A stretch of 64,000 nucleotides of DNA from Symsagittifera roscoffensis (lineage: Eukaryota > Xenacoelomorpha > Acoela > Convolutidae). Position numbers and translations under genes: made by a program. The notes under the pieces are model-generated. The model was not told the DNA's origin. It ran no database searches and was given only the letters and a program-made list of their open reading frames with translations. Shown piece after piece: positions 10,228-21,737 of this stretch. Numbering within the stretch: the stretch's first letter is position 1; each line of letters starts with the position of its first letter. The stretch spans positions 60,916,875 through 60,980,874 of the forward strand of contig NC_087066.1 in assembly GCF_963678635.1 (NCBI RefSeq), read 5' to 3'.

Positions 10228-12720
10228 GTGACTATTTGGTACAAGGGAAGTGTTACCGCCTTTGTATACTGTTGCCGCAACGGTACTGAGAATATAGAAA
10301 AAGAGTTTAAAAAGACAGGTTCTCTCGTTCTTAACGTAGTTGAGGTATTTATATCAAAGCGAAAGGCCAAAAACCAAATACTTTTCGGAAAGTATAAAGA
10401 GCTACACCAGCCCCCTTCCCTTGAGTTGAAGACTCTGTTGTTACTCAGTCGATACAGCGCTTACCTAAGTACAATTGAAATTATAAAAAAAGCGGAGCCG
10501 TTTGTTGCCTGGAAACTTCGGGTGATTCAAAATAGACTGAAGGCTTTAAAACTTCAAAATACCCCCCCTTGTAAGTTATTGAACCATTAAAATTTTTTTG
10601 CTGGATTTATTTGTCTAAAAATTAAGTTTTTTTGTGAGTTATTTTTTCTGAGCTTATTAGGCTTGGAAGTTAATTTTGAGAAAAAAAATTGGAAGTTGTT
10701 TCAGAAACGTAGCAATCTCAAGAAAGACCTTTATCAATGCCAAGAAATTATTTTGCAAAACATGGAGAGTCAGAGTCATTGCTCGAAAATTTAAAGAATG
10801 ATACTTGAAATTGATACGTTGAAGTTGATAGACTGGTAAATGTAGGAACTATATAGAACAAGCAGTCGATGTAAATAATGAGTTAAAAAATTTGGTTGCA
10901 AAAAGTGCTGATCCCGACGAATTGATACCGGCACAGAATATATGGCTTCCTAAATTGACACAAAGTAACGATAAAATTTTGCAGGAAGCTATCACACCGG
11001 GTCTGTGAATTCCAGAAAGTATTTGGTCTTTGGCCTTTCGTTTTGATATAAAAATCTCAACTACGTTAAGAACGAGAGAACGAGAGAAGTTTTGAGGCAG
11101 TAACAGAGCAAGATTGAAACTCAAAAACTTCTTGTCATTCGGAAAAGAGTTAGAAACATCAGTCGCATAAATCAGAGACCCGCTCTAAGTTGTGACATCA
11201 AAGCAGCTGACATCAGCAGTCGGGTTCTCCAAAATCAAGTCCTTATACCGTCGAAAACCCTTCTGAGAAAAAGCGCGTTCTTATGCTTTTGAAGAAACAA
11301 TAAGAGGAGCTTGAGAGGCAGGCTTCCGTTAACAATCCAGTAAGCTTACAGCAGTTCATTCCGCCAGTTTCTATGGATTTGCCTCAGCAAAGTGTTTGTC
11401 TACTCTTCCAGTTCTGGGCAATCCAAACACAGGCTCAATAGTCCCGGTAACTTCTGAAAACTATTTTGCTCCGACAACATCTGCAAAAGTCCTTTGTGGT
11501 GTCGAAATATTTTTTCTGCGTCAGCAGCAATTAACCAGTTTTCTTTTGAGTCAACAAACTACAGGGTTAGTAGCAGCTGGCTACTAGGTACCTGTAATCC
11601 CATCACAACAACATATAAATTTTCCCGTTAGTAGTTATAATTTTTCAAGTGAGCACTATAATCCTTATAGTAATTTAGGGAGGCCAAATGTTACTTACCC
11701 CTTAGTATCAGCTAACACTACGTTTCATCCACAAATGTTTGTTCCACAATAGCTCCGATTACTCCTCAGAATAGTTTGGTTCCTTATACAAGTGGATGGA
11801 CTGTGTTCTTTGCGCAGCCTGGAAAGTTTTGCAAGCTACTCAAATTTTGGTTCCTGAATGTCACTGTAATTCCTCTAGTTACCCAGTGCCAACTCCCGTT
11901 AATTCACATTGTACACACGTCCAGCGTCCTTTTTTTGGCACGAGAATTGGTCTATATAATCATGCATAGCCAAAATGATCATCTTCCTGAGTGAAAACTG
12001 ACACAGTTCGATGTCAACCCACTTAATTGACATGAGTGGTTTGCTCAGTTCATATCGACCGTTAGTTCAACCTTACTCAGTGAGGTTGAACCCACTCGTA
12101 GTTGGTAAAGGAAGATCCACAATCGCTGAGTATAGCTATAGCGAAGTACTTCATAAGGACGCATATGCAACTCTGCAGAGAAAGTTTGGGCAGTCAAATG
12201 CCGCAGTAGGGGCTCAACTGGATAAATTGAAAATTCCCCGCCTCTGAAAATGCACAATTTGAAATAGTTGGTTTTTCCTCAACAATTTCTGGACTCGATG
12301 CCGTATTCAAGCCTCTGTTTTTTAAGAACGACCTGAAACATTTCAACCAACTGAATCAAGCTGTGAGTAAGCTTCCCCGGAACCTTAAAGAGGCATGGTT
12401 TTTGCATCGACCAACTCCGCTAGAATTATATGAACGGCTTGAAGAAAAAGCGGAGGGTCATGAGAGGTCAGGAGAAGTCAATTAATTCTAAGCGTAAGAT
12501 TGCAGAACCAGTGAAGCAAAAAGTAGGTACTAAAGTGTTTGCTAGTAACGCAAAAGTAAGAGATAAAACTCAGAAAAATCAAAAAATTTCTCCATAATCT
12601 GTCTGTAAATGTCAACAAACTCTTTGAAACTGCGCCGTATTCAAAGAGAAAAAAGCTACACAACGAGCAAAGTATGTAGCCGAACAAAAACTTTGCTTTG
12701 CGTGTTTACAGAGCGATCAC
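10228..12720 (+). pseudogene. BEL/Pao gag remnant
   Basis: Broken gag-like sequence. Short frames at 10228-10590 and 12011-12247 are followed by a frame near 12290-12470 reading like the BEL capsid region (FNQLNQAVSKLP, LELYERLEEKAEGH). A Cys-rich piece near 12695-12730 (CFACLQSDHNF) fits a decayed zinc knuckle. A stretch of about 70 bp at 10319-10390 reappears inverted at 11020-11092, so the element was also rearranged. Many stops and shifts rule out a working Gag. Confidence 0.6.
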
Positions 12721-12872
12721 AATTTTCGTAATTTTAAGCCAGAAATCGCCCCAAGCCAGATGGTGAAAGCAATCACAATGTGCTTTTGCTTGGAGCTGAA
12801 AAAAATATTCCTCCATAGGATATTAAAATATAAAACTTACCGTTTTCAGGTAACTCAAATACTAAACTTGTT

Positions 12873-13160
12873 TTGACTTACCCTGCCGTGGGCGATATTC
12901 ATAGCCTGGAGTCAACTAAAGTACTCCTGCCAGTTGCTTCACTCGCCGTTTCTTTGGTTGCGAAGAAAACTAATGGCCTAGTTCGTTGCGATAGTGCTTC
13001 CTCGCACTCATGGGTAACTGTCGATCTAGTAAAACTTCTCCATTTGGTTGATACTCCCGATAACCTCATCAGAAAGACATTCAATTCCACGAGCTTGATG
13101 AAAACTCATAAAGTAATATTTCAAGTGTCGCCGAAACGAGTAATAGTGAATTGTCGTTTT
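12873..13160 (+). pseudogene. BEL/Pao aspartic protease remnant
   Basis: The frame contains LVRCDSASSHSWVTVDLVKL, which matches the Pao protease active-site region where D-S/T-G is followed by a Ser and a hydrophobic strand. The glycine is replaced (D-S-A), so catalysis would be lost. It sits between the gag knuckle and the RT, as in intact BEL/Pao Pol. Confidence 0.6.
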
Positions 13161-13439
13161 CTTTTCGAGCTTATGTTAAAGATCACACGCAAATGATCAG
13201 ATAGCATAAGCGTTCCTGAACTACGGTAGAAGCACCCACAGTTGGATCCGATAGAACCTATACTTTATACGAACCGTTGATTACCTACTAGAGGAGGACT
13301 CTAACTCACCGTGCGCCGTACCCCTTCCGATAAGTTGGGTTCTAAGTGGTCCGTTACCGCCGTCCTTTAATTCGAACTCGTCTTGATTTAAATGTGTTGT
13401 CGAAGACACGTCTCTAGCTGACCAAATTAAAACTTGGTA

Positions 13440-14945
13440 TGAGTTGGAGTCGTATGGAGCCTTCAAGCAAGTAGATGCCCGTTCCGCCGCTGACATACGC
13501 GCTCTGTCGATTTTGAAAAATGACACCTTTCATGATGGTGAGAGGTACATTGTTCCAATGATTTGGTGCAATCATGAAGTTAGTTTACCGAATAATTATT
13601 ATTCATCCATAGCTAAGCTCAAGTCTTTAGAAAGAAGGTGAGATAGAGATCCGTCGCTCCATGAGAAGTATGCCGAAACAATGAGATATGATATAAGATA
13701 TGCCATAACCGTTAAGGCGCACAATCCCAAATCATGAGCCAATCGTGAGTGGTATCTGCCGCATCATCCGGTGTTGAACCCGAACAAACCCGGCAAGGTT
13801 CGCCGAGTCCCCAATGAGGCATCGAAGTGTCATGGCGCCTCCTTGAACAAGTCTCTGTTGGCTGGCCCACATCTCCTTCAAAACCGCATTTCGGTACTTT
13901 TGAGATTCCATCAGCATCAAAACTCCGATTCAGCAGACATTCAACTGATGTTTTTTTAAGTTTGAAATCCGTGAAAAATATCACTATTTTGAGGAGGGAG
14001 GACCCCACATCAAATGTGGTAGCTCACCAATACATGCGTCACAGTTTCAACGCTCGTGAATTGCCGACATGTGCGAATTTTTCTCTGCAGAAGACTGCAT
14101 CTGATCATCAAGCTGAGTACGCCGAAGCTGCTTCAGCTATTGTCCAGAAGTTAAATTTGGAAGACACTTAGATTCTTTACAAAACAGTGATGACGCCTTC
14201 AAAATAGATATGGATTTAGCCTCGTTGCTTAAGCTAGGTGGGTTTCATCTGCCAAAATTTGTCAACAACGTGTCCAGTGTGACAACTACTCTTGATCGGG
14301 ACAACCGTGAGTCTAATTCATCTGTTAAAGATATTTGTAGGAGACCAGACCTATCATCGCATGTCATCGGTCTTAAGTGGGAGCACGTAAAAGTTATATA
14401 AGTCGTTAATAGAGGGTTGATCGTTCACTAGACAAAGCAACCAGTCAGCACACTGCGTTGAGTTTTGTTTCCTCTCTTTTTGATCGAATTGGATTAGTAG
14501 CTCCGTATACTGTGAGGGCTCGCCTTCTATTAAAAGATTTTTGGCAAATCAGTGGTCAAAACTGGGACGATGATCTCCCGGAGAAAATCAAAAAGCAGTT
14601 CCTTAAAAAAATTCAGTTCTTCCTTTGTTAGATTCTCTGACAATACCTCGTAGCTATTTCACTGAACTTTTCGACCAAATAGAACTTCAAATGTTCGGTG
14701 ATAGTTCGCAGGATGTTTTCTGCGCCGTCTCTTTCCTTCGTGCGCGACTTACTAGTTCACATAAGACTGAATTAGCCTTTGTATTTGGCAAAGCCTGCGT
14801 GGCTCCTATGAAAGCGCTATCTCTTCCAAAGTTAGAGCTTCAAGCGGCTCTTCTTGCAACCCGTCTAAACGAAGACATTTTGAAAGGTCTGATGTTCGAA
14901 GTTTTAGAGATTTTTATGTGGATAGATATTACCAGTGTTCTTTAG
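13440..14945 (+). pseudogene. BEL/Pao reverse transcriptase / RNase H remnant
   Basis: Recognisable blocks in order: the pre-RT segment ending GERYIVPMIWCNHE (about 13530-13570) with LPNNYYSS; YLPHHPVLNPNKPGKVRRV and SLNKSLLAGPHLL (about 13750-13880); the REDP...CANFSLQKTASDH block (about 13995-14110); and VAPMKALSLPKLELQAALLA (about 14797-14860), the hallmark Pao block after the RT. The blocks are in at least three frames with stops between them. I could not find an intact catalytic YxDD, consistent with a dead polymerase. Confidence 0.8.
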
Positions 14946-15753
14946 TGGCTTAACTCATGTAATAAATTAGCCGTTTTTGTTAGCAATTGCACTGGTGAGA
15001 TTCTGGAGTCTACCACCACTGATCAGTAGCATTACGTACTTAGCGGTGATAACCCAGCTGATACCGGTACATGAGGGATTCCTTCAGAAGCCCTCAAAGA
15101 AAGCAGCTGAGTTCATGGCCCTAGTATACTGAGGACAACTGATTGGCCAAGTGTGTTATCAATAAAATAAGAAACAAAGAATTTTCTAGTGATATCGAAA
15201 TTTGTCTGCAAAGTTCGTCAAATTTTGTCGTCGACGTTTTGACAGAGAAAAATCTTCCATTCGGGAAATGGGAGAGATTCATTTTAATTATAAGACACAA
15301 TTGGGCAATAGCCTTGTTGTTGAAATCATTGCCATTTCAGCCATTTCAATAACATATCCGGTCGAGTACATTAGAAATTGCCGACCCGTGTGCGTTGAAC
15401 ATTGCTGAGCAGAAACTCAATTGCCTGTCCCAGTGTGAGACATTCCCTAGCGAGTTAAAACTACTAAGCTCCCCTAAAGTTATAACAAGGAATAGTCGGA
15501 TCGCCAAGTATTCGACGTCCATTGGACCAGCTGGCATCCATCGCTCGACTGGGCGCATCAGCCGTTTGGTTAGTACCGATATCGATAGCAAGCATCCAAT
15601 TATACTTGATGCACGTCACCCGATTGTTTGGTTTTTGTCTAGACACTTGCACGGTAGAAACTTCCATCAAGGTTTGCATTACATGCGTGCGGTGGTTAAT
15701 TTGAAAAAAATTGTGTTGAAATTGTGCTGGTTGCTGCGAAACTTTAAAAATAC

Positions 15754-16783
15754 TTGCGTTACGCGCCGAAAATGCAAAGCGCAAACCGTAACACACCTAT
15801 AATGTCTGATCTGCCAAATAAAAGGTTGCGTTATAAACAACATCCTATCTCTAACACAAGTTTCGACTACGTTGGGCCATTCCTAGTTCCGTTCCTCAGA
15901 AGTACGGAAAAACAGTGGGGTTTTTTGTTCGCCTACCTCACCACTAGAGCGGTACACATTGAAGTGGTCCCCTCTTTCGACACAAGTTCTTGTGTTACGG
16001 GCGTGGAGAGTTTTATTGCACGTCGCAGTGCTCCGACTACCATCATGTCCGACAACGGCACGAACTTTGTTGGCGCTCAAAAAGAGCTCTTAGCTTGCAC
16101 TGAGAGTTGGAACAATCTGGTTCCCGCTGTTTTTGTTCAGAAAGGGATCGAGTGGAAATTCAATCCACTCAGCGCACCGCACCATGGTGGCTCATGGGAG
16201 GAATTAGTTACGAGTGTCAGGCGTGTTTTGAATGACATCCTAGGCAACAGAAGAGTAACTGAGGAGGTTTTATGAAACCACGCTGTGCCTTGTTGAGCAG
16301 TCACGTACCGCAAGACCGACAACAGCCCTTAGTTCCAGTCCGCTATAATTAGAGGCGTTGACCCCAAATTATTTTATACTTGGTCATCGCGCTGTGAATT
16401 TCCCGTTGCTAAACTTCGAAGAAAACTTCGACCATAAGATGCGGTACGCTAGAGCGAAATCAACCGCTAACTCAATATGAAAACGTTGGATGCGGGAAAA
16501 CGTTGCTTCCCTCAACAGGAGTGCAAAGTTTCACAACCAATCAGATGTTAAGGTGAAAGCCAGCGACTTGGTTTGTGTCATAGAGCCGGACAGTCCACGT
16601 GGAACTTACCCACTCGCACGTATCGCTCGACTGCCTTACGGCAAGGGCGGATACGCGAGATCCGCCGACATAAAGGCCGTTACGAGCAAATTGAACCGCC
16701 TGACCGTTAGTTCGCTCCCATTCTTCCTTGTTTGGGGACAGAGGATGTTGCAAGGCAAACGTAACGAGATTATAAATGCATAA
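15754..16783 (+). pseudogene. BEL/Pao integrase core and C-terminal domain
   Basis: The 173-codon frame at 15754-16275 is the best-kept part of the element. It carries FDYVGPF (first catalytic Asp), LTTRAVHIEVV, IMSDNGTNFVGAQKELL (second Asp) and SAPHHGGSWEELV (catalytic Glu), the order expected of a BEL/Pao retroviral-type integrase. A shifted frame at 16490-16783 (SDLVCVIEPDSPRGTYPLARI) matches the DUF5641-type C-terminal domain. Stops between 16275 and 16490 separate the two. Confidence 0.9.
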
Positions 16784-16837
16784 AAATAAATGCATACATT
16801 GACGTAATAAAATGAAAGAAAAAGAAACTGCATATAA

Positions 16838-17215
16838 GAACAGATAGCCAAGCAGCGCTAGCTAACGTACCGCCGACTATACAGACTTTTCAGGTGGCGA
16901 GGGTTCGAGTCCCCCCATACCCTAACCTTTAAACATGTAAGCCCGAGGCGCTCTAGCCCGACTTGAATTTTCTAATTTGGTTCATTCTTGATTGAAGCTG
17001 ACTGTCAAAATGAGCAATTTGTCTCAAGGACAAAAACTGTCTATTTGGCAGCTTGCTTTGAGTTTTTCAGACAATTATGGCCGATGGTACCGATATTAAA
17101 GTATGTTAAAAGTCGTTTTGTTTCAAACTTTCCAGAGTTAGTTTGCCGAGAAAAAGCTCGTTAATTTAACCGTTCAAAATCAGATGTTTCACCATTTGTG
17201 GAGATTTGTGTGTAC
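16838..17215 (+). mobile_element. tRNA-derived SINE, copy 2
   Basis: Same family as the copy at 7948. It opens with gcatataagaaca, has a diverged box A and a good box B (gggttcgagtccccc near 16900), shares taagcccgagg(c/t)gct just after the tRNA-like head, and ends with the same atttgtggagat block. It starts about 40 bp beyond the BEL/Pao integrase C-terminal domain. Confidence 0.65.
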
Positions 17216-18873
17216 ACTTGTTTTATCAGGGAAACCAATTATGTTTATCGCAAATTTGCCGAGAAGCTTTTGTTTCAGTCTGAATAAATTAATTATAAAA
17301 TATGTTTTTCTTGAGTATTAGTTGTTTGTGCTTTGCGCTTAGGTTGAGTAGAAACTGTGCGTATAAATATGTCCTAGGGATATTAAATATGGTGATAATC
17401 TGGAAATGGACGCTACAAATCGGATTTTGTTCAAAATTTTTTTAGTTTTTTCGAAATTTGTTAAATATTTCTCCTGTTTTGCAATAGGAAGGAGGAGAGG
17501 TTCATTGCAAAAAAAAGTTGCGTATGCTAAATGAATTGGTTTATTTATTATGGGGGAATTTGTTACAAGGCATGAAAGGAGGGAAAGACTGGTTAACAAA
17601 ATCCATTATTTGAAGATTATTTGCAACGGAGTAGAAACTTTTGTTAGGTTAAGCAAATCCATCTCAAGTTTATCAAATTGTTTGCTAGTTCAAAAGAAGT
17701 TTAACAAACCCATCTTAAGTTTATCAAATTGTTTGCTAGCTCAAAAAAAAATCAAAAATGTTAAAGGTATATAAGTAAACCTATAATTTTTCTATGATTT
17801 TTCCCTAATTTCGAGATTTAAGATTTATACTTTTCATTTTGTGAGGATATAGATTCAGGACATGAGGATAAAGATTCAGTGCTTTGAAAAACTCGAAAAT
17901 TTTAGCACTGTGATAAATCCGAAGGTTTTTTGCTAGCTTTGCTGAATTTTCAAGAGTTTTAGAGGCCTTGACAAGGTTTTTAAGATGACTGGACCTGGGA
18001 TTCTCTTGTGCGCTAAAAAATATCAAGTTCATTACTCTGTGTATCTTAATTGATATAACACAATTACATCTTTTGCCTAATAAAATCTATTGCAAATCTA
18101 TTGCATCCAAAGTTGCACTCAAAGTTTGTTCAAAATGTGCAGATTTTTTTTTATTTTATTGAGTTTTTCTCTACAAATTGTTTGCTAGTTGTTATATATA
18201 ATGCATTTGGCGCCGTCAAGAACGAAAAAACTCTGTGTATAACATATAATTTTTTAAATATTTTTACTGTGTTTACAGTTTATACTTTCTGTTTCATTGT
18301 AAAAACTAGCGGAGTAGAATAACTTTTTCGGTTTTCTTTGTCTGTCGAAACATTGCCTTTTTCCAACTTACCTCACAACATTTGAGTTTCGGTTTTAGAA
18401 AAACTATTTTAACTTGGTCATAATGCAATGCAAACCTGTGCGAGGAGCAAAAATAACTATTCTGAAAACATTTTTTTGTACTAACAACCAAAAATTACGC
18501 ATTTAGTCATAATAGCTTTATATGGACTGTGAAAACGATCATTTTGTGACTGGGTAAGGAAGAGCCAAAACTTATTGTGTCTTTATTATTTACAATTGCT
18601 TGGCCTAATATCTAGGTCTGTTCATCTATAGGCTCTGATACAAATGCGTTTCTGCTATTCCTGTTATCATCTCGATTGACCTTTGACCTTTGCAACTGAC
18701 CTTCTGACCACTTGGTTGTTTGCTTGAAATGAGATAGCAAATTGTAACCAATTTTGGTTAATTTAGAACGTGCTTTTGTATTTATACGTACCATTTTCAA
18801 ATATGTTCGTTTAAATGAACTATATCTCACTTTGACCAAAGCGCATTTTTTTAAACATTGATTAGTATATATA
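17216..18873. other. Gene-free stretch upstream of the FATP gene, with small tandem repeats
   Basis: No convincing coding frame. Near 17655-17758 a 51-bp unit containing aagtttatcaaattgtttgc is present twice in tandem. At 17839-17880 a 21-bp unit (gaggata-agattca) is doubled. The FATP promoter should lie here, but I see no distinctive core element; the tatatata at 18866-18873 is too close to the start codon to be a TATA box unless the transcript starts elsewhere. Confidence 0.45.
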
Positions 18874-20133
18874 ATGATGCTATATTCAGTTGTTATTATT
18901 TTTTCAGTTATTTTCATAATAACTTGGAATCCAATTCTGTCGTTTTTTGCTTCATTTCTGGCTTTTAATGTGCTCGGAGGATGGAAATATAGCAAAACTT
19001 TACCGCGAGACCTCTCAACAATTCGAGTTTTTATACACCTAAAATTAATAATTTCACGATACGAAAAGGCCAACTTGACTATAATCGAGTGCTTTGAGAA
19101 GACTGCCAAGAAGTTTCCTACTAAGGCTATGTTCAACTTCGAAGGACAAACACAGACTTTTTCATTGGTCAACGAACAGGCTGAGAAGATTGCGAGTTTC
19201 TTCCAAAGTGTTGGCGTTAAAAAAGGAGATTGTGTTGCTCTTTTCATGGAAAATTCCCCGGACTTGGTGTCGTTCTGGCTGGGATGTGCCAAAATTGGAG
19301 CCGTGTCCTCCCTCATAAATTTCAATTTGAGGGAGAAATCTCTAACTCACTCTATAAACACATGTAAACCAAAATTATTGGTTGTTGCATCATCTTTTGC
19401 TCCAGATATTGCCCACATTTTAGAAAGTTTAGAAATTTCGGGCAAGAAAAATTCGATTTACGTTCACGATGAAGGATTTAAAAAACTGCAAGGTTCTGAC
19501 TTAGGACCTCGAGGCGATGTTTTTTCAGACGAGTTTGAGGGTTTCGAAAACATTTCGGAGAAGTTAGTCTCTCAAACTGGAGGTTATATTAGACCGAAGC
19601 TTCATTTGAGCGATCTTTTGATGTACATTTACACATCAGGAACGACCGGATTGCCAAAAGCGGCGAAGATTACGAATTATCGGTTCATGAACATGGCTGT
19701 CGGCGTCGGCTATTTGAACAAAATAACCAAAGATGACGTTTTATGGACGCCTCTGCCATTATACCACAGTAACGCAGGTATACTTGCAGTCGGCCAGGCT
19801 ATATACAACGGAGCAACTGTTGCGTTTCGCCGAAAGTTCTCAGCTAGCCGATTTTGGAACGATATCACTGAATCAAAAGCAACGTGTTTTAACTATTTGG
19901 GCGAGATTTTGAGGTACATTTACAAGCAGCCGTACAACCCATGCGAGGAAAAACATCAGTTGAGGACTATTTTTGGCAATGGGTTGAAACAGCAATTGTG
20001 GTTGGACATCAAATCGAGGTACAAAATCCCGCATATTTGTGAGATTTATGGGTCGACCGAGGGCAACTGCAACCTGGTGAACTTTGACGAGACGCCCGGA
20101 GCCTGTGGGTTCCTGTCAATCATTTTCCCCAAG
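18874..20133 (+). CDS. SLC27A-like: SLC27A-type fatty-acid transport protein / very-long-chain acyl-CoA synthetase, exon 1 of 5
   Basis: Encodes the N-terminal 420 residues of a membrane acyl-CoA synthetase that couples fatty-acid uptake to CoA activation using ATP. Residues 1-35 hold the usual N-terminal membrane segment, followed by KTLPRDLS, a family hallmark. The AMP-binding P-loop YIYTSGTTGLPKAAKI lies near residue 250 and YGSTEGNCNLVNFD near 390. The five exons sum to about 653 codons, close to the family's 620-650. The ATG at 18874 gives a full-length N-terminus, so no upstream coding exon is needed. The exon end is placed after FPK at 20133 because SIIFP aligns with the conserved SRILP-type block of the family; this makes a GA-AG intron. 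A canonical alternative ends at 20114 (gtcaat) joined to 21055. The family assignment is secure; whether it is mainly a transporter or synthetase is not decidable here. Confidence 0.9.
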
Positions 20134-20213
20134 GATTGGCTCTTTTCAAATTAAACCATCAAACAACAATCTAGCTTTTTATATGTCCAAGTACATGAAA
20201 TGAATCAAAGAAG

Positions 20214-20411
20214 GGCTCTTTTCCAGTCCCCCCTTTCAAAATACCGAGTTTTATGTTTTTTTTACGTGTTATTACGGCTAAATGCGTGATGTTGCGCTGT
20301 TAAGTATGAAGAACAAATCTGTTCAGTTGTCGATTTGTTCACCACGCCAAGTTTCATTGCATTATGACAACGTTAAGTAAGCTTTTCAAAATTGAATTTG
20401 AAAGGGGGGGG
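20214..20411 (-). mobile_element. hAT-like MITE, truncated copy, in FATP intron 1
   Basis: Its internal sequence is the reverse complement of the complete MITE at 20744. It starts ggctcttttccagtcccccc and ends in a G run at 20411 without the outer part of the second terminal repeat. The following sequence belongs to the GCGGATTTAGG family. Confidence 0.75.
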
Positions 20412-20412
20412 T

Positions 20413-20700
20413 TCATCAAGGATTCGACCCCCTCAACAACCAAAGGGTCCCCCTTTTGGTATTATTCTGATATATCCATTTTATAGGCTGACCAACCCTA
20501 AAAGTTTTCTAACGGCGCCTTTGACGCCAATATATACTAATGTTGAAGGAGAGTGCGCGCCAAAAAAAACGCACTTTTTTGGTCAAAACTTTCCAAAAAA
20601 TGTCCAAATACAGCTTTTTGACCTATTTTTTTTAAAAAGTTTTACCAATTTTTGTAATAATCGGACAGAAAAAGAGCTCTTTTCACTTATAATTCGGGGA
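20413..20700 (+). repeat. Truncated copy of the GCGGATTTAGG MITE family in FATP intron 1
   Basis: It contains the family's ggattcgacccc, ggctgaccaaccctaaaa, gcgcctttgacgcc and gcgcgccaaaaaaaacgc words in the order seen in the 56713-56850 and 41400-42500 copies. It lacks the TIR ends. It is wedged between the two hAT-like MITEs. Confidence 0.6.
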
Positions 20701-20743
20701 AAAAACGTTTAATTTTTTTTCTGATGTGCTAATAAAAATTTTG

Positions 20744-20964
20744 GGCTCTTTTCCAGTCCCCCCCCCCCTTTCCAATTCAATTTTGAAAAGTCTATTTAAC
20801 GTTGTCATAATGCAATGAAATTTGGCGTGGTGAACAAATCGACAATTCTGAACAGATTTGTTCTTCATACTTTGCAGCGTAAAATCACGCATTTAGCCGT
20901 AATAACACGTAAAACAAATATAAAACTCGGTACTTTGAAAGGGGGGGGGAACTGGAAAAGAGCC
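20744..20964 (+). mobile_element. Complete non-autonomous hAT-like MITE in FATP intron 1
   Basis: A 221-bp element with terminal inverted repeats (ggctcttttccagt...actggaaaagagcc, followed inward by C or G runs) flanked by a perfect 8-bp direct repeat aaattttg at 20736-20743 and 20965-20972. An 8-bp target duplication is the hAT superfamily signature. There is no coding capacity. Both copies lie in the same intron in opposite orientation, so a transcript could fold there. Confidence 0.85.
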
Positions 20965-21070
20965 AAATTTTGGGTGTAAAAGTAAAAAGATCCGGCTCCA
21001 GTGAAAAAATGGGAAGTTCATACAATATATATAAAAAAGAGCCATGGAGTCAAGACAATATTTTCTGAAG

Positions 21071-21250
21071 GACATAGTCGGAATCTACCTAATGAAGTGC
21101 GACGATGAGGGAAACCTCATCAGGGACTGGAGGGGGTTGTGTGTGCAGTCGCAGCCTGGAGAACAGGGGCTGGTAGTGGGCTCCATTAAGGAGAGTGACC
21201 CAACTAGGCGGTTCGACGGATACTTGGGCGAAAATGAGACCAACAAAAAG
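21071..21250 (+). CDS. SLC27A-like: SLC27A-like gene, exon 2
   Basis: Exactly 60 codons in phase 0 at both ends, starting DIVGIYLMKCDDEGNLI and including GLCVQSQPGEQGLVVGSI and DPTRRFDGYL, the conserved FATP region between the two nucleotide-binding blocks. Donor is aag|gttcga. The upstream acceptor is ctgaag|gac, or tcaag|acaata at 21055 if the canonical intron 1 is right. Confidence 0.88.
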
Positions 21251-21737
21251 GTTCGATTTACCACAATAACTGGTTGCTGTTCAAGTTTGACATATGCAGT
21301 TTTTTTCCACTTTCCACCGAATTTCAACATATTTCCGGGTTTTCCCACCAATATTTCAAAGTCTTTTGTAAGTTTCTAGCAAAATTATCCAAATAGTGTT
21401 CCGGTCACAATAAAAGCATTTTTACAGAGCATTTTTTGTTAAACATGTCGTTACACCATGAAGTTATTGCGTATGCGAGGTGGGGAAACGGAAAATAGTC
21501 AATCAGATTTGTCAGTATTTGTTTTTCAAAAAATGCTCAATTTTTTGACAACCCAGGAAACTCAAGCTCAAATGATCCAAACGGGTGATAACGAACCTCT
21601 AAACTCAAGTTAGAAAAAAATGATGGTTGGTGCGAGTTGGTACACGTAAAAATGAATTTAATGAAAATTGTTGAAAGCTGGGAATGAATTAAAGAAATGT
21701 AAGACAGACACTAAACGCTTCATAGGTGAAACAAAAA

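Larger units (their letters stand above)
10150..16800 (+). mobile_element. Decayed BEL/Pao LTR retrotransposon
   Basis: Pieces of gag, aspartic protease, reverse transcriptase, RNase H-like region, integrase and the integrase C-terminal domain occur in BEL/Pao order on the + strand, in many different frames and broken by stops. The strongest marks are VAPMKALSLPKLELQAALL (about 14800-14860), YLPHHPVLNPNKPGKVRRV (about 13750) and the integrase core at 15754-16275. Base composition is less AT-rich than its surroundings, as expected for former coding sequence. The right border is near 16800, just before a SINE. Flanking LTRs are not proven; the 384-bp repeats at 8736-9503 are candidates. Confidence 0.85.

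Noticed and set aside
18612-19325. 237-codon minus-strand frame over FATP exon 1
   Set aside because: It lies antisense to a confidently identified coding exon and has no recognisable domain; it is a shadow frame.
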